A stretch of DNA of 64,000 nucleotides from Tepidibacter hydrothermalis (GTDB lineage: Bacteria > Bacillota > Clostridia > Peptostreptococcales > Peptostreptococcaceae). Under the pieces are notes generated by a model. It made no database searches. It saw only the letters and a list, made by a program, of their open reading frames with translations, and was not told where the DNA came from. Each line of letters opens with the position of its first letter. The first letter of the stretch is position 1. This document shows, piece by piece, positions 62,591 through 64,000 of this stretch. The position numbers and the translations under genes are program-made. The DNA is taken from the NCBI RefSeq assembly GCF_029542625.1, contig NZ_CP120733.1:1054001-1118000 (forward strand), given 5' to 3'.

Positions 62591-63493
62591 TTATTTATCA
62601 GGATCATATGGAACATCACCAGGGAATAATGGTGGATACTCTTCACAGAATCCAGATGGATATTCTGCTGCTTTACAGAATCCAGTAGATAGAACGCAAA
62701 GTTGTACAGGTGCTATAATTTTCTTTTCGCAAGAAATACAAAATACAATGCTTGCAGTTGCATTTATTAAGTTATAGTTAGTATTATCTTGTTCAAAAGC
62801 TGCTAAGCCACCTATTGCATCAAAGTTACTTATTACTGCACAAAACTCTGTTAATGCAGGTTTCATAGCAGTAGCAGTTGAAGGTATGCACATTACTGCT
62901 GATGTATGAATTTTTATAGTTTCAGGAAGAGTAACTGTTTCTGTACCTGTGAAAGCTTTAGTTGATCCATCTGCCATTAGAGCTGTTCCTGACATTTCTA
63001 GATCAACAGATCCATAAACATTTAGATATTGAGATACAGTTATTTGAGTATTCTTTCCTTTAGCGTCACATTCTGATGTATTTATAAAAGATAAATCAAT
63101 TTTATCTCCTGCGGGTCCAGGGATATTAGTAGTAAGATCACCGTATGGTCTTCCGTTTATAGATAGTATTTCGGGCTCGACAAATAGATTTGTAGATGAG
63201 CATGATACAGTTATATCTTGAAATTCTACTACTTTATCTGTAGATGGATCAAGTGTAGTTGTAAATGTTATTTTTTCTTCACTACTAGGATCTGGAGTGT
63301 ATTCTGCTTCTTTTCTAAAAACTATTGCATCGTACACTTTTTCTACAAAGATACATTCACCTTTTATTAGGTTAGTATCGTATGTTTGAGGGATTTCACA
63401 TCCTACACTATTATAATCACAGCAATTTCCTTCGTGATGATCACGAGTTCTTTTAGTGTAAACTTTTGTATTTGAACAACTTGGGCATAACAT
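62591..63493 (-). CDS. Cys-rich surface-type protein, probable spore outer-layer component
   Basis: This 300-residue protein has no signal peptide. The N-terminus is cysteine-rich (MLCPSCSNTKVYTK, GNCCDYNSVGCEIP). The middle (residues 60-210) is Thr/Ser/Ile-rich with a predicted all-beta pattern, and a second cysteine cluster follows (IVFCISCEKK, LCVLSTGFCK, GFCEEYPP). ATG 63493 has AGGAGG upstream. Absence of a secretion signal with many cysteines is what is seen in proteins assembled on spores from the mother cell, so an exosporium or coat role is proposed. I cannot place it in a named family. Confidence 0.7.
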   Translation of the reverse strand: MLCPSCSNTKVYTKRTRDHHEGNCCDYNSVGCEIPQTYDTNLIKGECIFVEKVYDAIVFRKEAEYTPDPSSEEKITFTTTLDPSTDKVVEFQDITVSCSSTNLFVEPEILSINGRPYGDLTTNIPGPAGDKIDLSFINTSECDAKGKNTQITVSQYLNVYGSVDLEMSGTALMADGSTKAFTGTETVTLPETIKIHTSAVMCIPSTATAMKPALTEFCAVISNFDAIGGLAAFEQDNTNYNLINATASIVFCISCEKKIIAPVQLCVLSTGFCKAAEYPSGFCEEYPPLFPGDVPYDPDK

Positions 63494-63703
63494 ATTTATT
63501 ACCTCCTTCAAATTAAATATAAAAATATGTTTTTAACTTGATAAACTACTTTAGATTTTATAAAAGTTATAGTTAAGTACAATGCTTTATATTTCTCTTA
63601 TATACTATATGAACCTTAAATAATAATTGTTACTCATTGTATTATATACAGCTTAAAACTCATATATTTTTAATATACAAATTATATATAAGGTGGGGTA
63701 GAT

Positions 63704-64000
63704 ATGGGATTTATTAATTGTATAAATACGGTTGCAAGAAAATCTAATGGAAATATAATGACTTTTTATCAAAAAGACAATAATTTATATCTAATAGAGT
63801 GTGAATATAAAAGTGGTTGGAATGAACCAAAGGAAATAATAAATGATATATGTGATAATCAATTTAATATACAAATTGATAAAGAAGATAACATGTATGG
63901 AATTGTTAGTAGAAAAAATGGGGAAGTATTATATTTCTATACAAATGAAGATGATAATATCGAATATAAAAAGTTGTTTGAATATGATTCAAAAAAATAT
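63704..64000 (+). CDS. Propeller-like repeat protein (paralogue 3, cut by the window end)
   Basis: The first 99 codons are visible from ATG 63704, which follows AAGGTGGGG. The sequence NTVARKSNGNIMTFYQKDNN, LYLIECEYKSGWNEPKEIIN and DKEDNMYGIVSRKNGEVLYF follows the same unit plan as the proteins at 58887 and 61286. It is open at the window end. No signal peptide is present. Confidence 0.75.
   Translation, partial: MGFINCINTVARKSNGNIMTFYQKDNNLYLIECEYKSGWNEPKEIINDICDNQFNIQIDKEDNMYGIVSRKNGEVLYFYTNEDDNIEYKKLFEYDSKKY

Noticed and set aside
62577-62777. 66-codon plus-strand frame
   Set aside because: It is antisense to the Cys-rich surface-type protein and starts within the terminator hairpin.

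Overview
The window is AT-rich, gene-dense DNA from a spore-forming anaerobic Firmicute. Low GC, strong AGGAGG ribosome sites, frequent TTG starts, spore-coat genes (cotE, cotS x2, cotSA, a ytvI-like gene), glycine and SAM riboswitches, and a Hut pathway using formiminoglutamate and FTCD-type enzymes all point to Clostridia. Peptostreptococcaceae or a close relative is my best guess, but this is inference. I saw no rRNA, tRNA or CRISPR array.

Region 1 (1-13.7 kb) starts with a truncated Rossmann-MCP fusion. Next come a glycine riboswitch before an AGCS amino-acid symporter and a lone small siroheme reductase. A complete ABC importer follows, with a DUF3798 lipoprotein, a double ATPase and two permeases. 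After it lies a BirA-controlled bioY-thiolase-ligase operon in which the ligase gene is interrupted by a -1 frameshift at a slippery-looking sequence.

Region 2 (12.5-24.8 kb) is mostly housekeeping: a CNNM/CorC protein, YtvI-like protein, PepT, NAD kinase, RluA, a nucleoid protein, and an S-box-controlled methionine operon (metY-hom-metA), then acpP. A 204-bp palindromic element lies at 17.0 kb.

Region 3 (24.9-34.2 kb) has four consecutive tiny Cys-rich membrane-type genes, three of them near-identical 53-residue copies absent from ordinary ORF calls. Each has a similar sporulation-type promoter and 5' hairpin motif. A LacI regulator, hutH, a BTAD/AAA regulator, a DnaB-like ATPase, cotE and a nucleotide-sugar epimerase follow.

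Region 4 (34.4-47.5 kb) carries cotS-cotS-cotSA, a second palindromic element (199 bp), a DUF3298 lipoprotein, a Nudix protein, UDP-glucose dehydrogenase and the hutU-ftcD-hutI-fchA operon. Together with hutH this breaks histidine down to glutamate, with the one-carbon unit passed to folate. A 6S RNA candidate lies at 47.6 kb.

Region 5 (48-64 kb) is a surface-glycan locus. It holds rmlA-C-B-D (dTDP-rhamnose), fdtA/acetyltransferase/fdtB (dTDP-3-acetamido-3,6-dideoxyhexose), six glycosyltransferases, three paralogous propeller-like proteins and a Cys-rich surface-type protein. Three relics (a glycosyltransferase fragment, an rfbB fragment and an IS256-family transposase fragment) show that it has been rearranged. 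The link between this locus and the spore surface is inferred from the window as a whole, not shown directly.
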